From: an uncultured Frankiales bacterium
GTDB lineage: Bacteria > Actinomycetota > Actinomycetes > Mycobacteriales > SCTD01
Direction: 5' to 3'
Assembly (NCBI GenBank): GCA_946479905.1
Contig: CAMLIA010000104.1
Span: 1 to 15,239 of the forward strand
Length of the DNA stretch: 15,239 bases
The notes under the pieces were generated by a model. The model ran no database searches and was not told the DNA's origin. It saw nothing but the letters and a program-made list of their open reading frames with translations. The stretch's first letter is position 1; each line of letters begins with the position of its first letter. Made by a program: the position numbers and the translations under genes. Below are positions 1 through 8,528 of the stretch, piece by piece.

Positions 1-286
1 CCTGCTCGTCGCGCAGCGGCGCCGGCTCGGCAGCGGGCTCCGGCTCGGTGGCCGCCGGGGCGGACGTGGCGGGAGCGGCGGCGGCCTGCGCGGCCTGGAT
101 CGCCTCGATCAGCTGGCTCTTGCGCATCTTCGCCGTCCCGGCGATGCCGAGGTCGCCCGCGAGGGACTGGAGCTCGGCGAGGACGAGCGAGCTGAGCCCG
201 CCGCCCGAGGTGGCCCGCCGGCGCGCCTTGGGCGCTGCCGGGGCGTCCTGCTCAGCGGTCTCGAGCAGGTCAGTGGTGTCGGTCAA
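1..286 (-). CDS. rho: Transcription termination factor Rho, N-terminal part (runs off the window)
   Basis: Rho is the hexameric RNA-dependent ATPase/helicase that ends transcription at C-rich untranslated RNA. Only about 95 N-terminal residues are in the window. They start LTDTTDLLETAEQD, pass an Ala/Lys/Arg-rich stretch (about 21-30), and contain a Rho_N-like helical segment with GDLGIAGTAKMRKSQLIEAI at about residues 46-65. An Ala/Pro/Glu-rich insert begins after it, as in the long actinobacterial Rho proteins. The start is a TTG at 284-286, because no in-frame ATG or GTG fits better; a GGAGGA lies about 10 bases upstream. It follows thrB on the same strand, an order common in actinobacteria. 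The ATPase domain lies outside the window, so identity rests on the N-terminal domain and the synteny. Confidence 0.88.
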   Translation of the reverse strand, partial: MTDTTDLLETAEQDAPAAPKARRRATSGGGLSSLVLAELQSLAGDLGIAGTAKMRKSQLIEAIQAAQAAAAPATSAPAATEPEPAAEPAPLRDEQ

Positions 287-614
287 GGAGATGTCTTCCT
301 CCGTGTGAGCCGCGGCCCCGCGTCGTGCGGGTGACTGCGGGCTTGGGGGTACCGGTCGTCTCTCCGGTGGCCTCGGTCGCGTTGCGCCGAGGGGTTCGTG
401 GGGTGCCGCTGCGGGCGGGCGAGTGCTCGATGCGTGTCAGCCCGGTGCGGTGCCGGTGGGCGGTGACGGGACTGGAGCGCGACCGTTCAGGTGGCTCAGG
501 CAGGAGCACTCAGGCCCTCACTGGGCGGCTGGTGCCTGCACAGCGTAGTCGTCGCTGCACACCGCTAGCAACACAGGGGCTGCCCGGCGTGTTCCCGCGC
601 CCTCGTCGTACGGG
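287..614 (-). promoter_or_regulatory. Long C-rich leader region upstream of rho
   Basis: This 328-base gap between thrB and rho holds no convincing gene. Read on the minus strand, the part from about 530 to 300 is rich in C and CA/CC dinucleotides and relatively poor in G in places (for example CAGTCCCGTCACCGCCCACC). Such sequence resembles a rut site. Rho genes are known to be autoregulated in other bacteria through termination in their own leader, so a rut-like leader would suit that. The regulatory role is inference. Confidence 0.45.
542..571 (-). promoter_or_regulatory. Candidate promoter for rho
   Basis: On the minus strand a TTGCTA hexamer (566-571) and a TACGCT hexamer (542-547) are separated by 18 bases. 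The -35 matches the consensus at 4 of 6 positions and the -10 fits TAnnnT. Transcription would start near 535 and give a leader of about 250 bases before the TTG start of rho. A CAGCG/CGCTG inverted repeat overlaps the hexamers. Seen by eye only. Confidence 0.35.
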
Positions 615-1520
615 TCAGAGCGGAAGGACCTGGGCGCCGTCGGCGTCGACCGGCAGCGCGACGACCTCCCACGCTCGGGGGTGGCGCGCCGCGACCTCGT
701 CCGCGGTGGCGCGGGTGGCGAGCGCCAGCACCGTCGGTCCGGCGCCGGAGACCACGGCGGGTACGCCCTCGGCGCGCAGCTGCGCCACGAGCGCGGCGGT
801 GCGTGGCATCGCCGCCGCCCGGTAGGACTGGTGCAGGAAGTCCTCGGTGGCCTCCATGAGCAGCTGCGGCGAGCGCGTCATGGCGAGGGTGAGCAGCGCC
901 GTCCGGGCCGAGTTGGCGGCCGCGTCGGCGTGCGGCACGGTCTCCGGCAGCATCCCGCGGACCTTCTTCGTCGAGGCCCGGGACGACGGGATGAACGCCA
1001 CCGGGGACACGTCCGGGTGGACGTCGACGCGGGCGACGCGGGCGCTCGAGCCGGCCATCCAGGCGAAGGTCAGCCCGCCGCGCAGGCAGGCGGCGACGTT
1101 GTCCGGGTGACCCTCGAGCCGGGTGGCGAGGTCGAGGGCGGCGTCGTCGTCCAGGGTGTCCTCGCCGCCGAGCACGAGGGCGCGCGCGGCCAGCACCGCG
1201 GCGCAGATCGCGGCGCTGGAGCTGCCGAGGCCGCGGGACTGCGGGATGCGGTTGGCGCAGACGATCTCCAGGCCGCGCGGCTGACCGCCGAGGGCCTCGA
1301 AGGTGGCCCGCAGCGACTTCACGACGAGGTGCCGCTTGTCGCGCGGCAGGTCGTCGGAGCCCTCCCCCGCGACGTCCACGGACAGGCCGCTGTCGGCGAC
1401 CCGTACGACGACGTCGTCGTAGAGGGACAGGGCGAGCCCGGCGGTGTCGAACCCGGGACCGAGGTTCGCGCTGGTCGCGGGGACTCGCACCCGCACGGGC
1501 GCCGCGCGGAAGCTGGGCAT
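615..1520 (-). CDS. thrB: Homoserine kinase
   Basis: Phosphorylates homoserine with ATP to O-phosphohomoserine, the substrate of threonine synthase. The 301-residue length is normal for a GHMP-family kinase. The N-terminal motif VPATSANLGPGFD lies at about 13-25, the ATP-binding glycine/serine loop SRGLGSSSAA at about 94-103, and the C-terminal GHMP motif SGAGPTVLA at about 258-266. The ATG start at 1518-1520 is 10 bases after the thrC stop, with no strong ribosome-binding site between, so translation probably depends on coupling to thrC. It is the last gene of the aspartate-family operon before the rho leader. The enzyme is cytoplasmic. Identification is firm from motifs and neighbours. Confidence 0.95.
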   Translation of the reverse strand: MPSFRAAPVRVRVPATSANLGPGFDTAGLALSLYDDVVVRVADSGLSVDVAGEGSDDLPRDKRHLVVKSLRATFEALGGQPRGLEIVCANRIPQSRGLGSSSAAICAAVLAARALVLGGEDTLDDDAALDLATRLEGHPDNVAACLRGGLTFAWMAGSSARVARVDVHPDVSPVAFIPSSRASTKKVRGMLPETVPHADAAANSARTALLTLAMTRSPQLLMEATEDFLHQSYRAAAMPRTAALVAQLRAEGVPAVVSGAGPTVLALATRATADEVAARHPRAWEVVALPVDADGAQVLPL

Positions 1521-1530
1521 CAGGACGCCA

Positions 1531-2583
1531 TCAGTCCACGACCACGGCCCGCAGCCCGAGGGCGGCGGCCGCCGAGTCGGCGTGCGCGGCCACGGTGAGC
1601 GGCTTGGGGGCGCCGGCGATGGCCCAGTCCGGGTCCTTCAGGCCGTTGCCGGTGACGGTGCAGACGACCCGCTCGCCGCGCTCGACGTGACCGGACTCCC
1701 GGGCCTGCAGCAGGCCCGCGACCGACGCCGCGGACGCCGGCTCCACGAAGCAGGCCTCCTTGCGCGCCAGCAGCTTGTAGGCGGCGAGGATCTGCCGGTC
1801 GGTGACGGCCTGGATGTCCCCGCCGCTCTCGTCGCGCGCGGCCAGCGCCTCGTTCCAGGACGCCGGGTTGCCGATCCGGATCGCGGTCGCGATGGTCGAC
1901 GGGGACTTCACCGCCGCGCCGTTGACGATCGGCGCGGCGCCTGCGGCCTGGAAGCCGAGCATCCGGGGCCGCGACCCGTACTCGGTGTAGCCCTTCCAGT
2001 AGGCCGTGATGTTGCCGGCGTTGCCGACCGGCAGGCAGTGCACGTCGGGGGCCGATCCGAGCACGTCGACGATCTCGAAGGCGGCCGTCTTCTGGCCCTC
2101 GATGCGGAACGGGTTGACGGAGTTCACGAGGGTCACCGGGTAGTTCTTGGACAGGTCCCGGCACAGGTCGAGGCAGTCGTCGAAGTTGCCCTCGACCTGC
2201 AGCAGCTGAGCGCCGTGCACCAGCGCCTGCGCCAGCTTGCCGAGCGCGATCTTGCCCTGCGGCACGAGGACGGCGCACGTCATGCCGGCCCGGGCGGCGT
2301 AGGCGGCGGCAGACGCCGAGGTGTTGCCGGTGGACGCGCAGATGACCGCCTGGCTGCCCTCCTCGCGGGCCTTGCTGATGGCCATCGTCATGCCGCGGTC
2401 CTTGAAGGACCCCGTGGGGTTGGCGCCCTCGACCTTGAGCCAGACCGAGCAGCCGGTGAGCTCCGACAGGTGCGGTGCGGGCAGCAGCGGTGTGCCGCCC
2501 TCGAGCAGGGTGATCACCGGCGTCTCGTCGGTGACAGGGAGCCGGTCCCGGTACTCCTCGATCAGGCCACGCCAACCGGTCAC
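1531..2583 (-). CDS. thrC: Threonine synthase (PLP-dependent)
   Basis: Converts O-phosphohomoserine to threonine and phosphate. The 350-residue protein is of the shorter class found in actinobacteria and Bacillus. The PLP lysine is K61 in [12 protein letters not shown]. The asparagine loop [11 protein letters not shown] lies at about 84-94 and the phosphate-binding [15 protein letters not shown] at about 186-200. The GTG start at 2581-2583 overlaps the hom stop by four bases (GTGA), and a GGAGGGG ribosome-binding site lies just upstream inside the end of hom. The order hom-thrC-thrB is the usual actinobacterial threonine cluster. Confidence 0.96.
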   Translation of the reverse strand: MTGWRGLIEEYRDRLPVTDETPVITLLEGGTPLLPAPHLSELTGCSVWLKVEGANPTGSFKDRGMTMAISKAREEGSQAVICASTGNTSASAAAYAARAGMTCAVLVPQGKIALGKLAQALVHGAQLLQVEGNFDDCLDLCRDLSKNYPVTLVNSVNPFRIEGQKTAAFEIVDVLGSAPDVHCLPVGNAGNITAYWKGYTEYGSRPRMLGFQAAGAAPIVNGAAVKSPSTIATAIRIGNPASWNEALAARDESGGDIQAVTDRQILAAYKLLARKEACFVEPASAASVAGLLQARESGHVERGERVVCTVTGNGLKDPDWAIAGAPKPLTVAAHADSAAAALGLRAVVVD

Positions 2584-3851
2584 TGCCCCTCCACCCTCAT
2601 CACGCTCGCGACGTCACGGACGACGTCCAGCCCGCGCAGCTCCTCCACGACGGCCTTGAGCGAAGCGTCTCGTGCGGTGTGCGTGACGACCACGAGCGAC
2701 GCGTCGTCGCCGTGACCCTCCTGCCGCACCGTGCGGATCGACACGTCGTGGGCGCTGAAGGTGTTGGCCACCGCCGCCAGCACGCCGGCCTTGTCGGCGA
2801 CGTCGAGGCTGATGTGGTAGCGCGTGACCACCTCCCCCATCGGCTGGACCCGCAGGTCGGCGTAGGCCGACTCCCCCGCGCCGCGCGCCCCGGACAGGGC
2901 GTTGCGCGCGATCGCGACCAGGTCGCCCAGGACCGCCGACGCCGTGGGCGCTCCGCCGGCGCCGCGGCCGTAGAACATCAGCTGCCCGGCGGCCGCCGCC
3001 TCGACGAAGACCGCGTTGTAGGCCTCACGCACCGAGGCGAGCGGGTGCGAGCGGGGGATCATCGCCGGGTGCACGCGCACGCTCACCCCGTCGCCCTCGC
3101 GCTCGGCGATCGCCAGCAGCTTCACGACCGAGCCCATCGCCTTGGCGCTGGCGACGTCCGCGGCAGTGACGTCGGAGATGCCCTCGCGGTGCACGTCGGC
3201 AGCGGTGACCCGGGTGTGGAAGGCCAGTCCGGCGAGGATCGCCGCCTTCGCCGCAGCGTCGAAGCCCTCCACGTCGGCGGTGGGGTCGGCCTCGGCGTAC
3301 CCCAGGGCGGTGGCCTCGTCGAGCGCCTCGGAGAAGCCCATCCCGAGCTCGTCCATCCGGGTCAGGATGTAGTTGGTCGTGCCGTTGACGATGCCCATGA
3401 CGCGGCTCACGTCGTCACCGACGAGCGACTCCCGGAGTGGGCGCAGGATCGGGATGGCGCCGGCGGTCGAGGCCTCGTAGTAGAGGTCGGCGCCGCCCTC
3501 CAGGGCGGCTCGGTGGAGGGACGCGCCGTCCTCGGCGAGCAGCGCCTTGTTGGCGGTGACGACGCTCTTGCCGGATCGAAGTGCCTGCACCAGAAGGGTT
3601 CTCGCCGGCTCGATGCCGCCGATCACCTCGACGACCAGGTCGACGTCGGGACGGGCGACGAGCGCTGCCGCATCGGTGGTGAACAGCGCGTCGTCGACGT
3701 CGAGGTCACGACGCTTCTGCAGCCGCCGCACGGCGATGCCCGCGAGCTCCAGCGGCGCACCGACGCGCGCCTCGAGGTCGGCGGCGTTGGCCTGGAGCAT
3801 CCGCACGACCTCGGACCCGACGGTCCCGCAGCCGAGCAGCGCGACCTTCAT
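2580..3851 (-). CDS. hom: Homoserine dehydrogenase with C-terminal ACT domain
   Basis: Reduces aspartate semialdehyde to homoserine with NAD(P)H, the branch point toward threonine and methionine. The 423 residues begin [15 protein letters not shown], a Rossmann GxGxxG site. They continue with [12 protein letters not shown] (about 100-111), [10 protein letters not shown], and the family signature [20 protein letters not shown]-terminal ACT domain begins near [23 protein letters not shown] domains of this family commonly mediate threonine feedback inhibition. The ATG at 3849-3851 is chosen because it follows a GGTGGAGG ribosome-binding site and forms an ATGA overlap with the small upstream gene. 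A start 15 codons further upstream would lack the expected N terminus. Confidence 0.96.
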   Translation of the reverse strand: MKVALLGCGTVGSEVVRMLQANAADLEARVGAPLELAGIAVRRLQKRRDLDVDDALFTTDAAALVARPDVDLVVEVIGGIEPARTLLVQALRSGKSVVTANKALLAEDGASLHRAALEGGADLYYEASTAGAIPILRPLRESLVGDDVSRVMGIVNGTTNYILTRMDELGMGFSEALDEATALGYAEADPTADVEGFDAAAKAAILAGLAFHTRVTAADVHREGISDVTAADVASAKAMGSVVKLLAIAEREGDGVSVRVHPAMIPRSHPLASVREAYNAVFVEAAAAGQLMFYGRGAGGAPTASAVLGDLVAIARNALSGARGAGESAYADLRVQPMGEVVTRYHISLDVADKAGVLAAVANTFSAHDVSIRTVRQEGHGDDASLVVVTHTARDASLKAVVEELRGLDVVRDVASVMRVEGQ

Positions 3852-4060
3852 CGGACCTCCACCGGGTCGAACACGGTGGAGGTGCAGCACTCGCACGTGC
3901 GGCCGTCGGTCTGGGCGCGCTGACGTCGTACCGCCAGGACGACGAGGGCGAGGACCAGCAGGACGTACGCCGTGAGCGCGACCCAGCCGAGAGCGCTGAC
4001 CGCGAAGCCGACAGCGGTCAGCACCAGGAGCATCGCCGCGACGAAGAGCCTCTGGGTCAT
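3848..4060 (-). CDS. Small two-helix membrane protein with CECC tail, inside the lysA-hom operon
   Basis: A 70-residue protein, [20 protein letters not shown] at the start, predicted to span the membrane twice (about 5-23 and 27-44). A basic segment RRQRAQ follows and then a C-terminal tail with three cysteines in RTCECCTS (C56, C58, C59). It overlaps lysA upstream by ATGA (4057-4060) and hom downstream by ATGA (3848-3851), so it is translationally coupled on both sides. I cannot assign a function. The double overlap and clean hydrophobic pattern argue that it is real. The cysteine cluster could bind a metal or form disulfides if exposed outside; this is speculation. Confidence 0.82.
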   Translation of the reverse strand: MTQRLFVAAMLLVLTAVGFAVSALGWVALTAYVLLVLALVVLAVRRQRAQTDGRTCECCTSTVFDPVEVR

Positions 4061-5373
4061 CCGACGTCCAGGGCGAGCAGGTCGTCCTCGGTCTCGCGGC
4101 GGACCAGGACGCGGGAGGCGCCGTCCTTGACCGCCACGACCGGCGGGCGCGGGACGTGGTTGTAGTTGGAGGCCATCGAGCGGTGGTAGGCGCCGCTCGC
4201 AGGCACCGCGACGAGGTCGCTCGGCGCGAGGTCGCCCGGCAGGGGCACGTCGTGCACGACGATGTCGCCGCTCTCGCAGTGCTTCCCGCACAGCGTCACG
4301 TTCCTGGGCTCGGCCGTGCTGGTGCGGCTGGCGAGCACGGCGGTGTAGCGCGCGTCGTAGAGCGCGGTGCGGATGTTGTCCGACATCCCGCCGTCGACGC
4401 TGACGTAGGTCCGCAGCCCGGGGAGCTCCTTGACGGTCCCGACCTCGTAGAGGGTGACGGTCGTCGGGCCGACCACGGCGCGACCCGGTTCGACGACGAC
4501 GCGCGGCACCGAGAGGCCGGCGTTCGCGCACTCCTTCTCGACGATGGCCCGCAGGCCGGCGGCGTGGTCGGCCGTCGACATCGGGTCGTCCGCGGCGGTG
4601 TAGGCGATCCCGTGCCCGCCGCCCAGGTCGAGCTCGGGCAGCTCGACGCCGTGCTCGTCACGGATCGCCGCGAGCAGCTCCACCATGCGGTGCGCGGCGA
4701 GGGAGAACCCGTGCGTGTCGAAGATGTGGCTGCCGATGTGGCAGTGGATGCCCACCAGCTGCAGGCTCGGGAGGGTCAGGACGCGGCGGCAGGCCTCGGC
4801 AGCGGCGCCGCTGGCGAGCGAGAACCCGAACTTCTGGTCCTCCTGGCCGGTCTGGACGTACTCGTGGGTGTGCGCCTCGACGCCTGGCGTGACGCGGACG
4901 TAGACCCGCTGCGGCTTGTCCTCCGACGCGATCGCCGCCAGCCGGACGATCTCCTCGAACGAGTCGACGACGATCGTGCCGACGCCCGCCTCGACGGCCC
5001 TGGAGAGCTCGGCGACCGACTTGTTGTTCCCGTGGAACCACAGCCGGGCAGGGTCGAAGCCGGCGGCCAGGGCCACGGCCAGCTCACCTCCCGTGCAGAC
5101 GTCGAGGCCGAGGCCCTCCTCCTGCACGATGCGGGCGACGGCCTTGGACAGGAACGCCTTGCCGGCGTAGGCGACGTCCGCGCCGCTCGGCCAGTCGTCG
5201 AAGGCCTGGCGCCAGGAGCGGCAGCGGGCGCGCAGGTCGTCCTCGTCGAGCACCAGCAGCGGGGTGCCGTGCTCGGCCGCGAGGTCGCGCACGTCGATCC
5301 CGCCGAGGGTGAGCACGCCCTCGGGCGACCGGGCGGCGGTCTGCGGCCAGACGCCCTCGACCAGGTCGCTCAC
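4057..5373 (-). CDS. lysA: Diaminopimelate decarboxylase
   Basis: Decarboxylates meso-diaminopimelate to lysine, the last step of lysine synthesis. It is a 438-residue fold-III PLP enzyme. The Schiff-base lysine is K72 in [11 protein letters not shown], followed by [21 protein letters not shown], and the catalytic cysteine region [10 protein letters not shown] near residue 370. The GTG at 5371-5373 is chosen because it overlaps the argS stop (GTGA) and has GGAG six bases upstream. A possible ATG 23 codons earlier lies within argS and would add a poor N terminus. It sits between argS and the small membrane gene in one operon. Placing argS before lysA is a well-known actinobacterial arrangement. 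Confidence 0.96.
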   Translation of the reverse strand: MSDLVEGVWPQTAARSPEGVLTLGGIDVRDLAAEHGTPLLVLDEDDLRARCRSWRQAFDDWPSGADVAYAGKAFLSKAVARIVQEEGLGLDVCTGGELAVALAAGFDPARLWFHGNNKSVAELSRAVEAGVGTIVVDSFEEIVRLAAIASEDKPQRVYVRVTPGVEAHTHEYVQTGQEDQKFGFSLASGAAAEACRRVLTLPSLQLVGIHCHIGSHIFDTHGFSLAAHRMVELLAAIRDEHGVELPELDLGGGHGIAYTAADDPMSTADHAAGLRAIVEKECANAGLSVPRVVVEPGRAVVGPTTVTLYEVGTVKELPGLRTYVSVDGGMSDNIRTALYDARYTAVLASRTSTAEPRNVTLCGKHCESGDIVVHDVPLPGDLAPSDLVAVPASGAYHRSMASNYNHVPRPPVVAVKDGASRVLVRRETEDDLLALDVG

Positions 5374-7016
5374 ATCCGCTCCGGGGCGGTGACGCCGAGC
5401 AGCCCCAGCCCGTTCTCGAGCACGATCCGGGTCGCCTGCCACAGCAGCAGCCGCGGCCCCGTGGTCGGCGCGACCTCCTCGTCGCCCTTGGGCAGGACCT
5501 GGCAGTCGTCCCAGAACCGCTGCGCGGACTTGGCGACCTGCTCCTCGAGGTAGCGCGCCACCCGGTGCGGCTCCCGCAGCTCGGCCGCCTGCGCGACGAC
5601 CCGCGGGAACTCCGCCAGCGCAAGCAGCAGCTCGTTCTCCCGCGGGTGGGTGAGGAGCCCGAGGTCACCGCCCGGCTCGATGCCGAGGTCACGGGCGTTG
5701 CGGAGCACGGAGGCGGCCCGCGTCGCGGCGTACTGCACGTAGTAGACCGGGTTGTCGCTGGTGGCCCGCGCCCAGAGGTCCAGGTCGATGTCGATCTGGC
5801 TGTCCGCGCTCGAGCGCACCAGGGCGTACCGCGCCGCGTCGACGCCGATCGCCTCGACGAGGTCGTCGAGCGAGACGACCGTGCCGGCCCGCTTGCTCAT
5901 CCGGAGCGGCTCGCCGTCCCGGACCAGGTTGACGAGCTGCCCGATCAGCACCTCGAGGTTCACGCCGGGGGTGTCGCCGAAGGCGGCGCACATGGCCATC
6001 AGCCGACCGACGTAGCCGGAGTGGTCGGCGCCCAGCATGATGACGACCCGGTCGAAGCCGCGCTCGCGCTTGTCGAGGTAGTAGGCGAGGTCGCCGGAGA
6101 TGTACGCCGGGTCGCCGTCGCTCTTGATGACGACCCGGTCCTTGTCGTCCCCGAGGTCGGTCGTGCGCAGCCAGACCGCGCCGTCCTTCTCGTAGATCCG
6201 GCCGAGGTTCCGGAGCCGCTCGATGGCCCGCTCCACGGCACCGCTCTCGTGCAGCGAGTTCTCGTGGAAGTAGACGTCGAAGTCGACCCCGAAGTCGTGC
6301 AGCGCCTGCTTGATCTCCGCGAACATCAGCTCCACGCCGTGCTCGCGGAAGACCTCCTGCGGGTCCTCGGCGGACAGCGCATCAGGGTGGTCGGCGAGGA
6401 CCCGCGCCGTGATCTCGTGGATGTACTCCCCGCCGTACCCGTCCTCCGGGGCCGGCTCGCCCTTGGCGCTCGCGAGCAGCGACCGGGCGAACCGGTCGAT
6501 CTGGGCGCCGTGGTCGTTGAAGTAGTACTCCCGCGTGACCTTCGCGCCGCTCGCCTGCAGCAGCCGCGCCAGCGCGTCACCCACCGCCGCCCACCGGACA
6601 CCGCCGATGTGGATGGGACCGGTCGGGTTGGCCGAGACGAACTCGAGGTTGATGCTCTCGCCCGCGGCGTGGTCGTTGCTGCCGTAGGCCGACCCGGCCG
6701 CGATCACGGTGGGTACGACGGAGGCGAGCGCGTCACCGGCGAGCCGCACGTTGAGGAAGCCCGGCCCGGCCACCTCGACGGCGTCGATGCCCTCGGCCCG
6801 CTCCAGCTCGGCGGCGAGCAGCGCCGCGACCTCGCGCGGGGGCTTCCCGGCAGCCTTCGCCAGCGTCAGGGCGACGTTCGTCGCGTAGTCCCCGTGCTCC
6901 TTGACCTTGGGCCGCTCCACGACCACGGACTCCGGAACCGGCACGCTCAGCGAGCCGTTGTCCACACAGGCCTGCACGGCCGCGCGCACGGCGCCCTGGA
7001 GCTCGACGGGAGTCAC
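5370..7016 (-). CDS. argS: Arginyl-tRNA synthetase
   Basis: Charges tRNA-Arg in the cytoplasm. The 548 residues comprise an N-terminal additional domain (about 1-110) with [14 protein letters not shown], the class I signature [20 protein letters not shown] at about 131-150, a KMSKS-like loop [17 protein letters not shown], and an anticodon-binding domain of the DALR type ending LGVTAPERM. The HIGH region reads HIGG followed by VRW, rather than HVGHGRGA. This variant occurs in other actinobacterial ArgRS proteins. The start is the GTG at 7014-7016. It lacks a ribosome-binding site but has a -10 element six bases before it, so the mRNA may be leaderless. It is the first gene of the operon with lysA-hom-thrC-thrB. 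Confidence 0.96.
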   Translation of the reverse strand: MTPVELQGAVRAAVQACVDNGSLSVPVPESVVVERPKVKEHGDYATNVALTLAKAAGKPPREVAALLAAELERAEGIDAVEVAGPGFLNVRLAGDALASVVPTVIAAGSAYGSNDHAAGESINLEFVSANPTGPIHIGGVRWAAVGDALARLLQASGAKVTREYYFNDHGAQIDRFARSLLASAKGEPAPEDGYGGEYIHEITARVLADHPDALSAEDPQEVFREHGVELMFAEIKQALHDFGVDFDVYFHENSLHESGAVERAIERLRNLGRIYEKDGAVWLRTTDLGDDKDRVVIKSDGDPAYISGDLAYYLDKRERGFDRVVIMLGADHSGYVGRLMAMCAAFGDTPGVNLEVLIGQLVNLVRDGEPLRMSKRAGTVVSLDDLVEAIGVDAARYALVRSSADSQIDIDLDLWARATSDNPVYYVQYAATRAASVLRNARDLGIEPGGDLGLLTHPRENELLLALAEFPRVVAQAAELREPHRVARYLEEQVAKSAQRFWDDCQVLPKGDEEVAPTTGPRLLLWQATRIVLENGLGLLGVTAPERM

Positions 7017-7028
7017 GCTGCGAGGCTA
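7017..7028 (-). promoter_or_regulatory. Candidate leaderless promoter (-10 TAGCCT) of the argS operon
   Basis: On the minus strand TAGCCT (7023-7028) is followed by six bases (CGCAGC) and the GTG start of argS. TAnnnT six to seven bases before +1 is the usual actinobacterial -10 position. Together with the missing ribosome-binding site, this suggests transcription begins at the start codon. No clear -35 is visible. Confidence 0.5.
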
Positions 7029-7065
7029 CTAGGGCCGCTGAAAGCCTTTGCCGCGCGCGGACACC

Positions 7066-7071
7066 TACTAT
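7066..7071 (+). promoter_or_regulatory. Candidate -10 element (TACTAT) for the DUF3105 gene
   Basis: TACTAT fits TAnnnT and would give a leader of roughly 60 bases before the ATG at 7140. No convincing -35 is present at 17-18 bases. The 123-base divergent gap to argS is the only place for a promoter. Confidence 0.3.
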
Positions 7072-7139
7072 CTCGCGCAGCACCACTCCACCTCTGGTGC
7101 GCAAAGCGCACACCTCGGATCGGGACGGACGCACTTCTC

Positions 7140-7922
7140 ATGGCCAGTCGCAAGGACCCTGTCGCCCGGGCCCGTGGGCGCAAGCCCGCACCGGTCAAGA
7201 AGCCCTTCCCGTGGGGCTTCGCCGCCGGAGCGCTCGTGCTCGCGCTGTTCCTCGGCGGCATCCTGACCTACGCGGCCCTCAACGTCAGCCTCGGCGACCA
7301 CTCGAGCCTGAAGTACGCCGAGCACTCGATCTCCGGGCTGAAGGTCCACCACGGGCTGGCCCGCAACCACATCGACGGCAAGTTCATCGACTACCCCGAC
7401 CAGGACAGCACCCCGCCGGACGGCGGGAACCACAACCCGAACTGGCAGTCGTGCCAGGTCTACACGGCGCCGATCGCGAACGAGCACGCCGTCCACTCCC
7501 TGGAGCACGGGGCGGTCTGGGTGACCTACAACCCCGACAAGGTGAAGGGCGACGACCTCTCGAAGCTGAAGAAGGACGTCGGCAGCGACCCGTACCACAT
7601 GATGAGCCCCTACCCGGGCCTCAAGTCCGCGGTCAGCCTGCAGGCCTGGGGTGAGCAGCTGTTCGTCGACAAGGTGTCCGACAAGCGCATCAAGAAGTTC
7701 CTCACGACCTTCACCCAGGGCCCGCAGACCCCCGAGCAGGGCTCGAGCTGCGTCAACTACACCGGTGACAAGACCGCTGCGGACGCCACCTTCAAGGGCC
7801 ACGAGTCGGCCTCCGGCAAGCCGTCGGACGCCGCCTCCCCCGGCAGCAGCCCCATGACGACCCCGCCGTCGGCGACGGCCACGAGCGCCCCGAAGACCCC
7901 GACGCCCACCGCGACGAAGTAG
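7140..7922 (+). CDS. DUF3105 membrane-anchored protein
   Basis: A 260-residue protein. It has a basic cytoplasmic N terminus (MASRKDPVARARGRK), one membrane helix at about residues 24-45 (GFAAGALVLALFLGGILTYA), an extracytoplasmic domain, and a low-complexity Ser/Thr/Pro/Ala tail from about residue 220. The core has the DUF3105 pattern: HHGLARNHI, TPPDGGNHNPNWQSCQVYTAPI and NEHAVHSLEHGAVWVTYNPD. It contains several conserved histidines and two cysteines (in WQSCQ and SSCVNY) that could form a disulfide. The function of DUF3105 is unknown; histidine-rich extracytoplasmic domains can bind metal, which is a guess here. It is divergent from argS and converges with the response regulator, with one base between stop codons. 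Confidence 0.88.
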   Translation: MASRKDPVARARGRKPAPVKKPFPWGFAAGALVLALFLGGILTYAALNVSLGDHSSLKYAEHSISGLKVHHGLARNHIDGKFIDYPDQDSTPPDGGNHNPNWQSCQVYTAPIANEHAVHSLEHGAVWVTYNPDKVKGDDLSKLKKDVGSDPYHMMSPYPGLKSAVSLQAWGEQLFVDKVSDKRIKKFLTTFTQGPQTPEQGSSCVNYTGDKTAADATFKGHESASGKPSDAASPGSSPMTTPPSATATSAPKTPTPTATK

Positions 7923-7923
7923 C

Positions 7924-8310
7924 TCAGGCCTCCGGGAGCCCGGCGAGCCGACGCACCGTCGCGATCAGCTCGTCCGGGTCGAACGGCTTCGTCAGGTAGG
8001 CGTCCACGCCGATCCGGCTGCCGCGCTGGAGGTCCGCCTCCTGCGCGCGCGCCGACAGCAGCACGACCTTGATGCCGGCGGTGTCGGGGTCGGCCCGCAG
8101 CTGGCTGGCCGCCTCCCAGCCGTCCAGCCTCGGCATCATGATGTCGAGCGTGATGACCGAGGGCTTCACGTCCTTGACCTTGTCCAGGCAGTCCTGCCCG
8201 TCCACCGCCGTGGCGACCTCGAAGCCCTCCAGCTCCAGGTTGACGGTGATGAGCTGACGGATGACGTCGTCGTCATCGACGACGAGGACTCGACCGAGGG
8301 CTCCAGGCAC
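7924..8310 (-). CDS. Stand-alone receiver-domain response regulator
   Basis: A 128-residue CheY-like receiver domain with no output domain. The acidic pocket is VDDDD (about 11-15), the phospho-acceptor D56 lies in ITLDIMMPRLDGWE, the switch serine S86 in VLLSARAQ, Y105, and the conserved lysine K108 in YLTKPFDPDEL. It probably acts through protein contacts in a phosphorelay; no histidine kinase gene is in the window. The GTG at 8308-8310 is chosen because longer readings run through the tRNA gene. There is no ribosome-binding site, but TAGGTT lies seven bases upstream (8318-8323), so a leaderless mRNA is likely. It is divergent from tRNA-Arg. Confidence 0.93.
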   Translation of the reverse strand: MPGALGRVLVVDDDDVIRQLITVNLELEGFEVATAVDGQDCLDKVKDVKPSVITLDIMMPRLDGWEAASQLRADPDTAGIKVVLLSARAQEADLQRGSRIGVDAYLTKPFDPDELIATVRRLAGLPEA

Positions 8311-8317
8311 GGAAGGG

Positions 8318-8323
8318 AACCTA
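8318..8323 (-). promoter_or_regulatory. Candidate leaderless -10 (TAGGTT) of the response regulator
   Basis: TAGGTT on the minus strand is separated from the GTG start by seven bases. The same bases on the plus strand overlap the likely -35 region of the tRNA-Arg promoter, so the two promoters would compete for space. Confidence 0.45.
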
Positions 8324-8348
8324 CACAGTCGCGCGCCCCTGATAGCCT
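8320..8348 (+). promoter_or_regulatory. Candidate promoter of tRNA-Arg
   Basis: CCTACA (8320-8325) and TAGCCT (8343-8348) are spaced by 17 bases. The start would fall near 8355, about nine bases before the mature tRNA 5' end. The -35 is weak (ACA end only). Confidence 0.4.
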
Positions 8349-8363
8349 CATGGCTCGCCCCGA

Positions 8364-8435
8364 GCCCCCGTAGCTCAGGGGATAGAGCACTGCCCTCCGG
8401 AGGCAGGGGCGCAGGTTCGAATCCTGCCGGGGGCA
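8364..8435 (+). tRNA. tRNA-Arg (anticodon CCG)
   Basis: A 72-base cloverleaf. The acceptor stem GCCCCCG pairs with CGGGGGC (8428-8434) with discriminator A8435. The D stem is GCTC/GAGC and the anticodon stem CTGCC/GGCAG. The loop CTCCGGA has anticodon CCG at 8397-8399, reading CGG arginine codons. The variable loop is four bases and the T stem GCAGG/CCTGC encloses TTCGAAT. CCA is not encoded. The conserved operon side ends here and the accessory region begins directly after it, so this tRNA is a plausible island integration site. Confidence 0.97.
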
Positions 8436-8499
8436 CTCTTGTGATGTCTCAGGTCAGCGGGCATCTCGCTTCCGAACCGGATCTCTTCAAGATCGCGAC

Positions 8500-8528
8500 T
8501 TCCAACAGCGTTCCAACACTTCCAACAC
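8500..8528 (+). repeat. Short direct repeats TTCCAACA (three copies)
   Basis: TTCCAACA occurs at 8500-8507, 8511-8518 and 8520-8527. The last two form an exact 9-base tandem TTCCAACAC. They lie 65-90 bases past the tRNA 3' end. Arm-type sites of tyrosine integrases can look like this, but no integrase is present to support it. Confidence 0.4.

Noticed and set aside
681..7922. Long open frames on the plus strand opposite thrB, thrC, hom, lysA and argS, some above 400 codons
   Set aside because: They are mirror frames produced by high GC content. They have His/Arg/Val-rich low-complexity composition and no domain, while the minus-strand readings have complete enzyme motifs.
8311..8436. Longer N terminus of the response regulator (42 extra codons)
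   Set aside because: It would read through the whole tRNA-Arg gene on the opposite strand. The receiver fold begins right after the GTG at 8310.
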